This document shows, in pieces, positions 10,001 to 18,528 of a stretch of DNA of 64,000 nt (position 1 is the stretch's first letter; the number at the start of each line of letters is the position of its first letter). This stretch comes from Sandaracinus amylolyticus (GTDB lineage Bacteria > Myxococcota_A > Polyangia > Polyangiales > Sandaracinaceae). The notes beneath the pieces were generated by a model. The model had not been told where the DNA came from, made no database searches, and was given only the letters and a program-made list of their open reading frames with translations. The stretch covers positions 8,432,001 to 8,496,000 of the forward strand of contig NZ_CP070225.1 in NCBI RefSeq assembly GCF_021631985.1, written 5' to 3'. The position numbers and the translations under genes were made by a program.

Positions 10001-11058
10001 GAGCCCGCGTGCACGTCGGTCGCGAAGATCTTGAACGGCCGGCCGCCGGTGCCGGCGGTGAGCTCGGAGAGGAGGATCGCGAGCGAGTACGCCTCCTCGC
10101 CGGTCGCGCAGCCCGGGACCCAGACGCGGAACGGCAGGTCGCGCGGGCCCCGCGCGAGCATCTCGGGCAGCACCTCGGTCGCGAGCAGGTCGAACGCCTC
10201 GTCGTTGCGGAAGAAGCGCGTCACGCCGATCAGCAGATCGCGGTAGAGCGTGTCGAGCTCCGCGCGCTCCTTGCGGAGGCGGTCCACGTACGCGCCGATC
10301 TCGCCGATGCGCGCGAGCTGCAGGCGCCGCTCGATGCGCCGGGTGACGGTGCTCGGCTTGTAGTGGGTGAAGTCGATGCCGAACTCGCGCTCGAGCATCG
10401 CGTAGACCGCCTCGAACCCGTCGGCGGGTGGCGCGCCCGCGGCGCGCCGGGTCTCGTGGGGCGAGCGCACGTGCTCGACGAGCGCGCCGGGGAGATCTTC
10501 GGGCGCGAGCACGAAGCTCGCGAGCTCGGTGTCGAGCGCCGCGCGCGGCATCCCGTCGAACTGCGCGGTCGTCGGGTCCTGCACCGCGACCAGGCCCCCC
10601 GCGCGATGCACGTCGCGGATCCCGCGCGAGCCGTCGCTCCCGCCACCGGAGAGCACGACCGAGATCGCGCGCTCGCCGCAGTCGCGCGCGAGCGACTTGA
10701 AGAACACGTCGATCGGCAGCGCGAGCTCGTGCTTCTTGTCGCGATCGCTGAGCCGCAGCCGCCCGCCCTCGATGCTCATCGCCTTGCCGGGAGGCAGCAG
10801 GTAGACGTGGTCGGGCTCGACCGGGATGCCGTCCTCCGCGAGGTGCACCGGCAGCTGGGTGCGGCGCGCGAGCAGCTCGTCCATGAGGCTCTTGAAGTCG
10901 GGCGAGAGGTGCTGGACGACGACGAACGCCATCCCGCTGCGCTGGGGAACGCTCGTGAAGAACCGCTCGAGCGCGTCGAGCCCGCCGGCCGACGCGCCGA
11001 TGCCCACCACGTATGGCGCGCTCGGCCGGGCTTCCTGCCGTTCGGTTGTGGAGACCAC
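7084..11058 (-). CDS. CheB-CheR-PAS-histidine kinase-receiver hybrid
   Basis: A 1324-residue signalling protein. In order: a CheB methylesterase domain (GIGASAGG with Ser23, QHL with His50, GGSDGSRG Asp), a CheR methyltransferase ([36 protein letters not shown] site), a coiled coil with repeated NEELQ/NEEL units, two PAS-like domains, a HisKA dimerisation domain ([16 protein letters not shown]), a HATPase, and a C-terminal receiver (VVIVEDN, phospho-Asp in [15 protein letters not shown] Lys). No receptor gene is adjacent. The start is a GTG preceded at 7 bases by GGAGGG. It probably couples reversible methylation to a phosphorelay; input and output are unknown. Confidence 0.9.
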   Translation of the reverse strand: MVSTTERQEARPSAPYVVGIGASAGGLDALERFFTSVPQRSGMAFVVVQHLSPDFKSLMDELLARRTQLPVHLAEDGIPVEPDHVYLLPPGKAMSIEGGRLRLSDRDKKHELALPIDVFFKSLARDCGERAISVVLSGGGSDGSRGIRDVHRAGGLVAVQDPTTAQFDGMPRAALDTELASFVLAPEDLPGALVEHVRSPHETRRAAGAPPADGFEAVYAMLEREFGIDFTHYKPSTVTRRIERRLQLARIGEIGAYVDRLRKERAELDTLYRDLLIGVTRFFRNDEAFDLLATEVLPEMLARGPRDLPFRVWVPGCATGEEAYSLAILLSELTAGTGGRPFKIFATDVHAGSIEAASRAVYSEEAVANVSRERLDRWFQHRGGAYQVAPDLRQNVVFAVHNVIRDAPFTRVDLISCRNMLIYLQPAVQEKVLGLFHFALGRGGVLFLGPSESPGVLTDELEPIDRHWRIYRKRGDARLASDTRFRGPSVEARRSPSFGTTPARHSLAQLLSTYDVLLDERMPPSLLVDESGELLHSFAGASRYLRLKDGRQDLEVLDIIDGELRMVVVGGLQRAKREASPVMFRGVRIPIDGVPVVHDVSVRRVRDRHGGGRHVLITITPSEADASTGAQRVDGTEVELDQVSRERMADLERELSYTKENLQAAIEELETGNEELQATNEELIASNEELQSTNEELQSVNEELYTVNAEYQRKIQELTELTNDVDNLLSSTDVGAVFLDRELRIRKFTPQIAESFTLLPRDVGRSIETFTHRLDYPELNEAIRRVLATGTPIERQVGTKGGRTYFLRVLPYRANGSIEGVVVTIIDISSLKAAEDALFQARHLLDSLLASTPDAIYFKSDAGRFIRVNAPMAARLGLDHGAGALDQADLEVLRTGVAQEYRLERRAPDGEGVEGWDLATRLPLRDREGHVVGVIGVLRDVTEQKHAEERIHDAVRRRDEFLAMLSHELRNPLGALVNATAILTSGKDAAERRPHLLRLVERQSRQMARLLDDLLEVGRVTQSKIELRRRIVDVRELVHDAADAVRGAMESRRHELVVSVPDEPLYVDGDPARLHQIQVNLLHNAAKYTPPGGHVRLEARAEDGCVVLRVRDDGMGIPRHMIEHVFDLFVQSERTLERADGGLGVGLTLVRSLVTMHGGSVEAHSDGEGRGAEIVIRLPRAEAPGRSDPDRARGPRTGASVRGMSVVIVEDNAESRETLCALLEAESVTCRTAAHGEEGFALVREVAPDVAILDVGLPGIDGFELARRLRADPSLASVRLVALTGYGQESDRSRAREVGFDAHLVKPVEPAHLLEVMAELRPRG

Positions 11059-11254
11059 GGTGCTCCCTCCGCGGCGAGACGAAGGCACACGTCGCGAAAC
11101 GCCCCGTCTCCGCGGGCTGCCCGCAGTGCAGCGGACGTGCCGAGCCGGCTTTCGTCCGTGATTTCGCGGAGGGCCCGTGGCGCCGCGCCTCACGCGCAGC
11201 GAATTGGGACGAGGCGCTTCGCCACGATCTCCGTGGCGACGCGCTCCGCGGAGC

Positions 11255-12199
11255 TCAGGCGCCCGGGCAGCGTCCGTGCTCGGTGCAGCGCTCCTCCAGC
11301 TCCGGCGCCCGCTCGACCAGGAAGTCCCGGAACGCGCGCACCTTCGCCGGCACCACCCGCCCGCTCGGGTAGACGCAGTAGAGGTTCGACGCGCCCGCCG
11401 AGTACTCGGGCAGCACGTGCTCGAGCGACGTGCGGTCGAGCTTCACGACCGTCGGCAGCACCGCGATGCCTCCGCCCTCCACCGCGATGCGCTCGAGGAA
11501 CGCCATGTCGTTGGCGCCGATCGGCGCGCGCACGTCGATCGAGCGCTCGCCGTCGGGCCCGGTGAGCGTCAGCCGCCCGCGCGCCTGCATCGAGCGAGGC
11601 AGCGCGAAGTCGTGGCTCGCGAGGTCCTCGATGCGGGTGGGGCGCCCTCGCGCGTCGAGGTACTTCGTGCTCGCCCAGAGCCCGAGTCCCACCGACGAGA
11701 GCCGCCGCGCCACGAGCGAGCTGTCCTCGAGCTGCTGCGCCGCGCGCACCGCGAGGTCGATCCCCTCGGCGACGAGATCGACGCGCCGATCGTCGACCAG
11801 GAGCTCGATCGTCACGTCGGGATGTCGCGCCCGGAACTCGGTCACCAGCCGCGGCATCCACCCGAGCGAGAGATCGCCCGGCGCGGTGATGCGCAGGTGC
11901 CCGCGCGGCCGCTCCCGCTCTTCGCGCGCGGCGGCGCTCGCCTCCTCGATGCGCGCGATCGCCGGCCCGACGCGCTCGAGGTACGCCGCGCCCGCCTCGG
12001 AGAGCGTCACCTTCCGGCTGGTGCGCACCACCAGCGCGGTCTCGAGCGCCGCCTCGAGCCGCGACACCCGCCGGCTGATCGTCGACTTCGGCAGGTGCAT
12101 CCGGGTGGCGGCGGCGGTGAACGACCCGGTCTCGGCCACACGCACGAACGCCTCGAGATCTTCGAGGGCCGGCATGTTCGGTTGTTCGATGAGCGACAT
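11255..12199 (-). CDS. LysR-family transcriptional regulator
   Basis: A 314-residue LysR-type regulator. The N-terminal winged helix is clear (LEDLEAFVRVAETGSFTAAATRMHLPKSTISRRVSRLE). It is followed by the usual LVVRTSRKVTLSEAGAAYLE wing and a periplasmic-binding-like effector domain with HLRITAPGDLS and VDDRRVDLVAEGIDLAVR. Two ATGs eight codons apart (12199 and 12175) are possible; neither has a strong ribosome binding site. It lies upstream of the hybrid kinase with 196 bases between. No divergent target gene of a typical LysR pair was identified, as the opposite gene is a lipoprotein. Confidence 0.86.
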   Translation of the reverse strand: MSLIEQPNMPALEDLEAFVRVAETGSFTAAATRMHLPKSTISRRVSRLEAALETALVVRTSRKVTLSEAGAAYLERVGPAIARIEEASAAAREERERPRGHLRITAPGDLSLGWMPRLVTEFRARHPDVTIELLVDDRRVDLVAEGIDLAVRAAQQLEDSSLVARRLSSVGLGLWASTKYLDARGRPTRIEDLASHDFALPRSMQARGRLTLTGPDGERSIDVRAPIGANDMAFLERIAVEGGGIAVLPTVVKLDRTSLEHVLPEYSAGASNLYCVYPSGRVVPAKVRAFRDFLVERAPELEERCTEHGRCPGA

Positions 12200-12456
12200 C
12201 GAGGAGATATCTGGGGCAACCGTTGCGAGAAGTGCAACGGTCCGTCCGAGGGTGGCCGTGTGAGCCGGGGTGGTCACGGGCTCGGACGTCACGAACCGTC
12301 TCGAAGTGACGCGAAGGGGAGCATCCCGCGGTTCGTGTCCCCGTCCTGGCACCTCCCATGCAGCGCGCGGCGGCCTTCATCGAGAGGCACGCGATGGCGC
12401 ACGAGACCTCGACTCGGCGCTCGCAGCGCGCGCGCCGATCCGGAGGTTCGAAGAAG

Positions 12457-13347
12457 ATGCGAAGAGTCGTTCGATCGGGGGCCGCGTCGACACCGTGCCG
12501 CATCGCAGATTCGGATTGGATCGACGAATCGGATGCACGGCGAGACGCGAGCCGCAGCGCCCTGGCAGTCGCGCTGCTGGCCACGCTCGCGGCAGGGTGC
12601 GAGTCGTGCGCCGCCGATCCCGCGGGCACCACGCGCGACGCCGCGCCGGTGGTGGATGCCGAACCACCGGCGTCGTGCACCGACGCCTACCGCGAGCTGC
12701 ACGGGATGATCGTGGCTGCCGCCGAGACGCACGGCGCCTGTTCCGCCGACTCGGATTGCCAGCTCGTCATGCCGACCGTGCGCTGTCCCTCGAGCACGGG
12801 GGTCTTCGAGTACTGCAGCATCGCAGTCAGCGATCCGGCGCGATTCGACGACGCGGTCCGCGCGCTCGGCGCGCTCGAGTGGTGCGACGAGTGCGCCATC
12901 TACGCGGACTTCATGTGCGATGGCTCGTCTCCAGGGTGCATCGACTCGCGAGAGGTCTACCCGTCCGGCTGTGTGTCGGCGGAAGCGCGCTGCGTCTCGG
13001 GAACGTGCACCGCCGTCGAGGCGATCCTCTCCTGCGACGACGTCCAAGCACGCTGGCACGGCGTGTTCGACGAGCTCGCGCGCGACTTCGCGGCTTGCAG
13101 CGACGACGGCGACTGCGTCGTCGCGTCTGCCTTCACGAGCAACTGCGGCCCCGGCGTGGAGCTGGACGACATCTGCGCCTCGGTCGCGCGGGAGCACCAG
13201 GACGTCGCGTCCCGCCGAATCGACGAGACGTTGGCAGACTTCTGCGGTCACGCGATCGCCGGCCCGTGCAGCAGGACCGAGGTGGCGGAGTGCGATCCTC
13301 CGCGATGTGTCGAAGGGTCGTGCCGGTCCCGCGCCGCGTCGCCGTGA
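12457..13347 (+). CDS. Cys-rich lipoprotein, unknown function
   Basis: A predicted lipoprotein with hydrophobic stretch SALAVALLATLAAGC and lipobox LAAGC. The mature protein (about 245 residues) contains two related halves, each with a CSxDxDCxx(V)V unit (GACSADSDCQLVM and AACSDDGDCVVAS) and a Cys pair near its end (CVSGTC, CVEGSC). The start is uncertain: ATG 12457 follows GGAGG by about ten bases but leaves an unusually long charged region before the hydrophobic core, and an upstream in-frame ATG at 12358 is less likely. No enzyme motif was recognised. The gene ends at a strong hairpin shared with the convergent gene. Confidence 0.65.
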   Translation: MRRVVRSGAASTPCRIADSDWIDESDARRDASRSALAVALLATLAAGCESCAADPAGTTRDAAPVVDAEPPASCTDAYRELHGMIVAAAETHGACSADSDCQLVMPTVRCPSSTGVFEYCSIAVSDPARFDDAVRALGALEWCDECAIYADFMCDGSSPGCIDSREVYPSGCVSAEARCVSGTCTAVEAILSCDDVQARWHGVFDELARDFAACSDDGDCVVASAFTSNCGPGVELDDICASVAREHQDVASRRIDETLADFCGHAIAGPCSRTEVAECDPPRCVEGSCRSRAASP

Positions 13348-13367
13348 CGAGCGCCGCGATCGACGAA

Positions 13368-13395
13368 GAGCCCGTGCGCCGAAGCGCACGGGCTC
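13368..13395. terminator. Hairpin between convergent genes
   Basis: An 11-bp perfect stem (GAGCCCGTGCG paired with CGCACGGGCTC) and a 6-base loop lie between the stop at 13347 and the stop of the opposite gene at 13400. It probably serves both directions. There is only a weak T-rich tail. Confidence 0.7.
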
Positions 13396-13399
13396 TCGT

Positions 13400-14230
13400 T
13401 CACGACTCGCGATCATCCACGAACGGACCGTCGCCGATGGGCCCGGGCGTCGGAATCGGCGCGACCGGCGTCGCCGGCTGCTCTTCCTGCTCCTCGTCTT
13501 CCTCCTCGCGCGCAGTGCGGGTCGAGCGATAGGTGTCGATCGGCGCGACCGCCTTCTGGAACCGCTCGATCGACTCCGCATCGGTCTCGTCGACCTCGGC
13601 CGAGAGCAGCCGCGCGTACTTGCTGATCGCGCGCGAGAACACGAACAGCGCGTCCTTCTTCGACGGCCGGCTCGAGCGCACCCGCGGTCGCTCGCCGGTG
13701 CCGATCGCCTCGCCGAGCGCGGCGGTCGCGTCGCGCGCCGCGGTGAAGTAGTCGACGCCCACGCACGCATCGATCTCGCGATCGAGCTTCAGCTCGACGA
13801 TGTGCTGCAGCCGGCGGTTGCCCTCACCCCACGCTGCCGGCGCCTCGAACCGGATGAACGCGATCCCCTCGGGGAAGGCCTTCTCGAGGATGCGCGTCGC
13901 GGTCGCGCTCGACGCTGTCACGCCCGCGGGCAGTCGCGTCTTCGCGACCAGCGCGTCGTGCATGCCGCCCCAGCACTGCCCGAAGGCGATGAACTGCTCG
14001 CGGATCGTCTGGACGTCCTTCTCCGTCTTGATGATGTCGTCGATGACCTGCGCCTGCTCGAGGATCGCCTCGAGCGCCTCGCGTTCCTTCTCGCGCACGT
14101 TGCGCGGCCGCGCGTTCCGGAGCTCGCGCGCCAGCGCCATCGCGATCCGCGCCTGGACGCGAATGCCATCGGTGTACGGGCCATAGAGAAGCGTCGCAGC
14201 CACTGCCAGAAGAGCCGTCACGGGAACCAC
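13400..14230 (-). CDS. Membrane-anchored coiled-coil protein, unknown function
   Basis: A 276-residue protein not matched to a family. It starts with a GTG and one hydrophobic segment (VTALLAVAATLLYG). A long helical, charged region follows (about 30-90, VREKEREALEAILEQAQVIDDIIKTEKDVQTIREQF), then a mixed domain with FPEGIAFIRFEAPAAWGEGNRRLQHIVELKLDREIDAC. The tail from about residue 235 is acidic and Pro-rich and looks disordered. The body is probably cytosolic or periplasmic on one anchor. It lies next to the repeat tract at the edge of the putative defence block, but nothing links it to that function. Confidence 0.65.
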   Translation of the reverse strand: MVPVTALLAVAATLLYGPYTDGIRVQARIAMALARELRNARPRNVREKEREALEAILEQAQVIDDIIKTEKDVQTIREQFIAFGQCWGGMHDALVAKTRLPAGVTASSATATRILEKAFPEGIAFIRFEAPAAWGEGNRRLQHIVELKLDREIDACVGVDYFTAARDATAALGEAIGTGERPRVRSSRPSKKDALFVFSRAISKYARLLSAEVDETDAESIERFQKAVAPIDTYRSTRTAREEEDEEQEEQPATPVAPIPTPGPIGDGPFVDDRES

Positions 14231-14341
14231 CTCGCTGAAGAGCGCGGCGTCACCCCCGACCCGCGCATCGTGGTGGGCTCATCGAAGAGCGATGACGCGC
14301 GTTGCGTGGCGGACGGCGAAAAAGCGTAACGGGTGACCCGA

Positions 14342-14553
14342 GTGACCATGCGTATGAGGTCACGAGCCACAATTTATCGATCCGTGACCATGCGTATGAG
14401 GTCACAGGGTCAGAATTTATCGATCCGTGACCATGCGTATGAGGTCCCGAGTCAGAATTTATCGATCCGTGACCATGCGCATGAGGTCCCGAGTCAGAAT
14501 TCTCGCGCGAGCGACCATGCGGATGAGGTCGCGAGTCAGAATTCACGCGTCGG
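14342..14553. repeat. Five tandem 42/43-bp repeats with GTGACC...GGTCAC dyads
   Basis: Copies start at 14342, 14384, 14427, 14469 and 14511. Each begins with GTGACCATGCGTATGAGGTC or a variant, an inverted repeat GTGACC-10 bases-GGTCAC, followed by CAGAATTTATCGATCCG. The AT-rich half (AATTTATCGAT) stands out in this genome. The first copies keep the full dyad; the last two are degraded. No spacers of variable sequence occur, so this is not a CRISPR array. It fills the gap between the membrane-anchored protein gene and the PLD gene; candidate roles are a repeated operator or a repetitive element. Confidence 0.88.
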
Positions 14554-14616
14554 GCTCACGCCGATGCGGTCGGCGCCGAGACGTCAGAGCGCTGCGTTCC
14601 CCGCCGGGACTCGAGT

Positions 14617-14823
14617 CCGAGATTCTGCGGGGACTCGAGATCGCCCTCACCGCGAAGCAACCCCACCACGAGCGGCCCGCTCGACACGCCGCAAACGAAA
14701 CTGCTGTGAGCGCGAGCGCGCGTCAGCGCGCCCTTGCGCGAACGTGCACACCGAAGCCTCACGGTCAGCACCCAGGTCGTCCTCGAGATCGCCGCGGCGC
14801 GAGCCGACGAGATCGTTCTCGAG
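14617..14823. repeat. Diverged direct repeat, copy A
   Basis: About 200 bases that align with 15834-16025 at roughly 80 percent by eye, same orientation. Shared blocks include CCGAGATTC, CCACGAGCGGCCCGCTCG, CAGCGCGCCCTTGCGCGA and a segment that in both copies reads TCGAGATCGCCGC or similar. Copy A lies just downstream of the PLD gene stop. No intact gene is visible in it; the changes do not clearly favour one reading frame. Confidence 0.75.
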
Positions 14824-14861
14824 AGGGCGCCAGCGCAAGCCGACGAGGGTGATCTCGAGAT

Positions 14862-15707
14862 CTACGATCGTGAGTACGAGAGCTCGATCGGCCTCGTGCT
14901 CGTCACCCGCACTCCCGGCAGCTTCGCGAGCACGGCGCAGACGAAGCTCGAGCGATGGATGCGCAGCTCGTCGAGCATCTCGCGGTTCGTGAGCCGACCG
15001 CGGGCACGCAGCACGTCCCACGCGAGGTTGAGCATCCGAGGCGAGACGACCTGAGCGCCACTGCGACGCTCGGCGGTTCGCTTGGTCTCCACCCACAAGC
15101 CCGAGGGCGTCACTTCGGCGAGCCGATTCGGCTGCGCGCTGGGACCAAGCGTGTAGACGACGGGCGTCTGCCGCGACGCCGCGTGCAGCATGGCGAGGAG
15201 CTCGGGCTCGATCTCCTCGTCGCGTTCGACTGCCGGACCAGTGAAGTCCGAGGAGCGCGGATCGGCCCAGAGCTGCTCCGCCCACGACCAGAGATCGGCG
15301 ATCGGCTGCTCGTCATCGCGCCCGCGCAACACCGTCGCTGCTTCGACGTTGGCGACCAGACCCGAGGTGAGATTCGCGGAGCCGACGATCGCAGTCGTCA
15401 GTCTGCCGCGGCGCCCGAGATAGACCTTCGGGTGGTAGGTCGAGCCGCCCGGATTGAGCACGCGGATGGACGCGCCGCCGTCGCGCAGCGCGGTCAGTGC
15501 TGCATCGCTGGTCGCACCGAGCGTGGTCGTGACCAACACGCGCGCGCGGCCGCGACGAGCGCTCGACTCGAGCTCGCGCGCGATGAGGTGGACACCGCGC
15601 GCTTGGGCGAACGCGACGCAGAGGAGCGAGTCGTCGGAGGAGTCGAGCAGGCCGCGGACGCTCGCGAGCAGCTCGCGCCCAGGCGCAGTGACGGCACTGA
15701 CCTCCAC
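14862..15707 (-). CDS. PLD-fold nuclease-like protein with winged-helix tail
   Basis: A protein of about 280 residues. The core has a single HKD-type site: HPKVYLGRRGRLTTAIVGSANLTSG, i.e. HxK, about 15 residues, then GSAN. This is the pattern of phospholipase D-fold nucleases that pair as dimers (BfiI/NgoFVII type) rather than lipid enzymes. The C-terminal 60 residues (MLNLAWDVLRARGRLTNREMLDELRIHRSSF) look like a winged helix for DNA binding. The start is unresolved: GTG 15707 lacks a good ribosome site and the frame stays open to 16103. It is flanked by a diverged 200-bp direct repeat and lies next to the PARIS-like pair, so a role in DNA defence is plausible. Confidence 0.7.
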   Translation of the reverse strand: MEVSAVTAPGRELLASVRGLLDSSDDSLLCVAFAQARGVHLIARELESSARRGRARVLVTTTLGATSDAALTALRDGGASIRVLNPGGSTYHPKVYLGRRGRLTTAIVGSANLTSGLVANVEAATVLRGRDDEQPIADLWSWAEQLWADPRSSDFTGPAVERDEEIEPELLAMLHAASRQTPVVYTLGPSAQPNRLAEVTPSGLWVETKRTAERRSGAQVVSPRMLNLAWDVLRARGRLTNREMLDELRIHRSSFVCAVLAKLPGVRVTSTRPIELSYSRS

Positions 15708-15833
15708 GTGACCGGAGAGTACGCGCTCCTCGCCTGAGGTAGCGAGCCCGACGGCAACGCCGTACTGCGAGCGACCGAGATGGGCCTGGAGAAGACCGCG
15801 GCCAGCGCAAATCGAATACCGTCGCAAGCTCCG

Positions 15834-16025
15834 CCGAGATTCCTGCGCGGACTCGAGCTCGTGCCGGCCGCGAAGCACCCGCCACGAGCGGCCCGCTCGC
15901 CACGGCCCAAACGAACTGCTCCGAGCGTGAGCGACCGCCAGCGCGCCCTTGCGCGAGCGCGCATGCGAAGGCGCACCGTCAGTACTCAGATCGTCATCGA
16001 GATCGCCGCACCGCGAGATCGTCCT
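15834..16025. repeat. Diverged direct repeat, copy B
   Basis: Second copy of the 200-base direct repeat described at 14617-14823. It lies immediately upstream of the PLD-like gene, so the pair brackets that gene with a spacing of about 1.2 kb. The rest of the 15708-16166 gap holds no other recognisable feature and must contain the promoters of the PLD gene and of the ATPase gene. Confidence 0.75.
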
Positions 16026-16166
16026 CAGAGACCGGTCCGACGACCTAGGGAGAGCCCTCGGTTGTGCAATCAACCACGCCGCTGCTGTACACTCGCAGCG
16101 CACGTGACGTGTTCACTTGCTGCGCGCCGTTGATTCGCCAGAACAAGGACCAGAGCAGAGAATCCA

Positions 16167-17327
16167 ATGGCACACATCGCTGAGTTCGAAATACATGGCC
16201 TGGCAGGGCGGAGTGCACCGATCAGGAAGGAGCTGCACCCGAAAACCAACCTGTTCTTCGGCGGCAACGGATCTGGCAAGACGTCACTCCTTCGCATCCT
16301 GCGTGCCGTTCTGGCTGAGGACACCTCCTCTCTGGCGACCGTCCCTTTCACGCGCGCCGAAGTTGTCGTCGCTCACCCTTTTCAGAAGCGTTCCTTCACC
16401 TATTCGCTCTTGCGGAACAGCGCGCCGCGGTCTCCTGCTGAAGAGCGTCGCTACGATCCCAAGTTGTTTGTCTACGACGAGACCGGCCGTCCGGTCCCGG
16501 ATGTGTCGCTCTCGGTGCAACCGGAGAAACGGCCGATGGGGTGGGCACATGAGTACTTGCCGACGACCCGAATGTTCTTCGGGGCGGACCGCACGTTGCC
16601 CGAGATGATGCGGCATTCTCTTCACACCGAACCCGGCATCGAGGACCTCGCGAATCGCCTCTTCAAAGATGCCGTCGAGCGTGAGTGGCTCACACTCTAT
16701 AGCCGGTCGCAAGCTCAGGTGCGGAAGGTGCAGGAAGATGGTCTTGCTGACCTGCTTGTCGCCCTTCTGAATCGCAGCGGTGCTGACGAGAACACGCCGC
16801 CGGAGCCCGAGGTGTCGGCGGAAGCTGCCTACGATAGGGCCGTTACATTTCTGAGGCGCATGCGCCGTGTCAGAACCGCGCCGAAGATCGGAACATTCAC
16901 GGCGCACTACGAGCGCGATCCTGTGCTCCAGCACGTGATGCGTCACATCGATGAGGTCGAAACAAAGATCAAAGACATTCAGAAGCCCATCGACGAGTTC
17001 CGGACGCAGATCGATAGACTCTTCAGCGGCGGCAAGAAGCTGCTAGCGGGGCCCGACGGCCTCTCGGTTCAGCTCGCCGGAGATAGAAAGATCGATATCA
17101 GTTCGCTCTCCTCGGGCGAGAAACAGATAATTCGGCTGCTCATGGCAGCGATCCGTGGCGACGGCCCCATCTTGATCGATGAGCCAGAGCTTTCGATGCA
17201 CATCAACTGGCAGCGCGAGTTCATTCGCACGATGCGCGCGCTGAACCAGGATTCGCAAATCATCGCCGCGACGCACTCTCCGGAGATCCTCGCAGACATC
17301 CCTGATGAGAACATCTTTCGTATCTAG
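16167..17327 (+). CDS. AAA/ABC-type ATPase of a PARIS-like defence pair (AriA-like)
   Basis: A 386-residue ATPase of the AAA_15/AAA_21 class. Walker A is GGNGSGKTS (32-40), the ABC signature is SSGEKQ (about 315-320), Walker B is ILIDEPE (Asp338, Glu339) and the switch His is in ATHSPEIL (His370). The middle (about 100-300) is helical and charged. The next gene, nine bases downstream, is a DUF4435/TOPRIM protein; this order is the hallmark of PARIS anti-phage systems, where the ATPase holds the nuclease until a phage trigger appears. Codon use is visibly less GC3-biased than in neighbours, suggesting transfer. The ATPase call is firm, the PARIS assignment probable. Confidence 0.85.
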   Translation: MAHIAEFEIHGLAGRSAPIRKELHPKTNLFFGGNGSGKTSLLRILRAVLAEDTSSLATVPFTRAEVVVAHPFQKRSFTYSLLRNSAPRSPAEERRYDPKLFVYDETGRPVPDVSLSVQPEKRPMGWAHEYLPTTRMFFGADRTLPEMMRHSLHTEPGIEDLANRLFKDAVEREWLTLYSRSQAQVRKVQEDGLADLLVALLNRSGADENTPPEPEVSAEAAYDRAVTFLRRMRRVRTAPKIGTFTAHYERDPVLQHVMRHIDEVETKIKDIQKPIDEFRTQIDRLFSGGKKLLAGPDGLSVQLAGDRKIDISSLSSGEKQIIRLLMAAIRGDGPILIDEPELSMHINWQREFIRTMRALNQDSQIIAATHSPEILADIPDENIFRI

Positions 17328-17336
17328 GGAGGCGAA

Positions 17337-18287
17337 GTGAGCACCCGTCTTGCGCACTCAGCCGGCGGCTTCATTAGAAGCATCCAGATGTCATCCGAGG
17401 ACGTCGTGCTGCTGGTTGAGGGAGTCGGTGATCGCGCGTTCTACAGCGGCGTGGCTCGTGAGGCGCTTCCGAACGTACTGACGCGCGTTGTTACCACCGC
17501 CGAGCTGCAAGGATTCACGAAAGCCAGTGGTAAGCCGGCGCTGATCGACACCTTCAAGCAACTAAAGAAGAGTGGCGTGCTCAAGACGAGCCTCGCGGGC
17601 GGACCGACGAAGACATTCGTAGTGATTCTCGACAAAGACATAGACGATCGCCGGAGACGGAAGCTTCGATCGCCGCACGTCGTCTACACGGTTCACTACA
17701 ATGTCGAAAACCACATCTTCGAAGCGGCCGATGTGGCGAAGGCCGTATCGTGTGCATGCTCGCTCGACCTGGAAGCGGTTGCGAGCGCGCTCGGCCATCA
17801 GGAACAATGGCGACGCAGCATCGGACGCGATTGGGCCGAATGGACGGCCTACTGCTACGCGGTTCACCGAAACAGCGTGGGCGTCCAAGGCTACGGGCGT
17901 GACAAGTCGATGTTCCACCCCAGGGCGGGCGATCCGATCGACTCCGCGACGCAGCAAACTATCGTCAGTCATGCCACGTTGATAGATGCGAACTTCCCTC
18001 GATATCTACGCACAGCGCGTCGCGTCATCGCTGAAGTTCTAGCTCGCGACGCACATGACCTTGTCTTCAATGGCAAGTGGTACGTCCCGTGGCTCGCACA
18101 CTTAGCGGACCGCGCTGCGAACGGCGCGCCGTATCCGAAAGCAAGTGCGGCGCATTTTCGTGCTTGTGCCCTCGCGACGATCAACTACGCCAGCGCTGTC
18201 CTCGCTGAGGTCGTACGGCGCATCAGGACGGCGGTGCACGGAACCGCAGCCGGCCCTGCCGCTGCGCCGAGCGCGAACTCTCCCTAA
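17337..18287 (+). CDS. DUF4435/TOPRIM-type effector of a PARIS-like pair (AriB-like)
   Basis: A 316-residue protein with a TOPRIM-like core: VLLVEGVGDRAFY carries the first acidic residue (Glu28), and TFVVILDKDIDD carries the DxD pair (Asp99, Asp101). VHYNVENHIFEA (about 119-130) matches the DUF4435 D/N-x-E-N signature, and a FNGKWYVPWLAHL motif lies late in the protein. In PARIS the DUF4435 partner is a nuclease released by its ATPase. The GTG start has GGGAGG four bases upstream and lies nine bases after the ATPase stop, so the two are co-transcribed. The last 20 residues are Ala/Pro-rich. The exact target and system subtype are not known from sequence. Confidence 0.82.
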   Translation: MSTRLAHSAGGFIRSIQMSSEDVVLLVEGVGDRAFYSGVAREALPNVLTRVVTTAELQGFTKASGKPALIDTFKQLKKSGVLKTSLAGGPTKTFVVILDKDIDDRRRRKLRSPHVVYTVHYNVENHIFEAADVAKAVSCACSLDLEAVASALGHQEQWRRSIGRDWAEWTAYCYAVHRNSVGVQGYGRDKSMFHPRAGDPIDSATQQTIVSHATLIDANFPRYLRTARRVIAEVLARDAHDLVFNGKWYVPWLAHLADRAANGAPYPKASAAHFRACALATINYASAVLAEVVRRIRTAVHGTAAGPAAAPSANSP

Positions 18288-18528
18288 GTGGGCCCACCAC
18301 CGTCCCGCGACCGTCGTGCTCGATGCGAGTGTGGATTGCGGCGAAGTGCTACCGACCTCTCAAGCAGCGTCTGGAAGCTTCGGGAGCCGCGCCGTCTCTC
18401 TCGATTCCGCGAGGCGGCCGCGGTGCGAGTGCACGCGCGCTTCGCCGGCGTGATCCGGGAGCCACCGCGATGCGTCGCCGGCCCGAGAAGCCATAGCGCT
18501 CACGTGTTCATCCACACGGCGCCGCATG
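18288..18528. other. Intergenic region without recognised gene
   Basis: About 240 bases between the convergent DUF4435 and helicase genes. No convincing hairpin, gene or repeat was seen. Base composition returns to the high-GC background here, consistent with the right border of the lower-GC insert lying near 18,290. Confidence 0.5.

Noticed and set aside
6994-11565. Open frame of more than 1500 codons on the plus strand
   Set aside because: It is the antisense of the CheB-CheR hybrid kinase gene; the His/Arg/Glu-rich translation is typical of reading high-GC coding DNA in the opposite strand.
14250-14546. 98-codon minus-strand frame with 14-residue repeats over the tandem repeat tract
   Set aside because: The repeat period of 42 keeps a frame open by itself; one 43-base unit shifts it, and no ribosome site is seen.
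14342-14553. Possible CRISPR array
   Set aside because: Units are contiguous with no variable spacers, and no cas genes are in the window.
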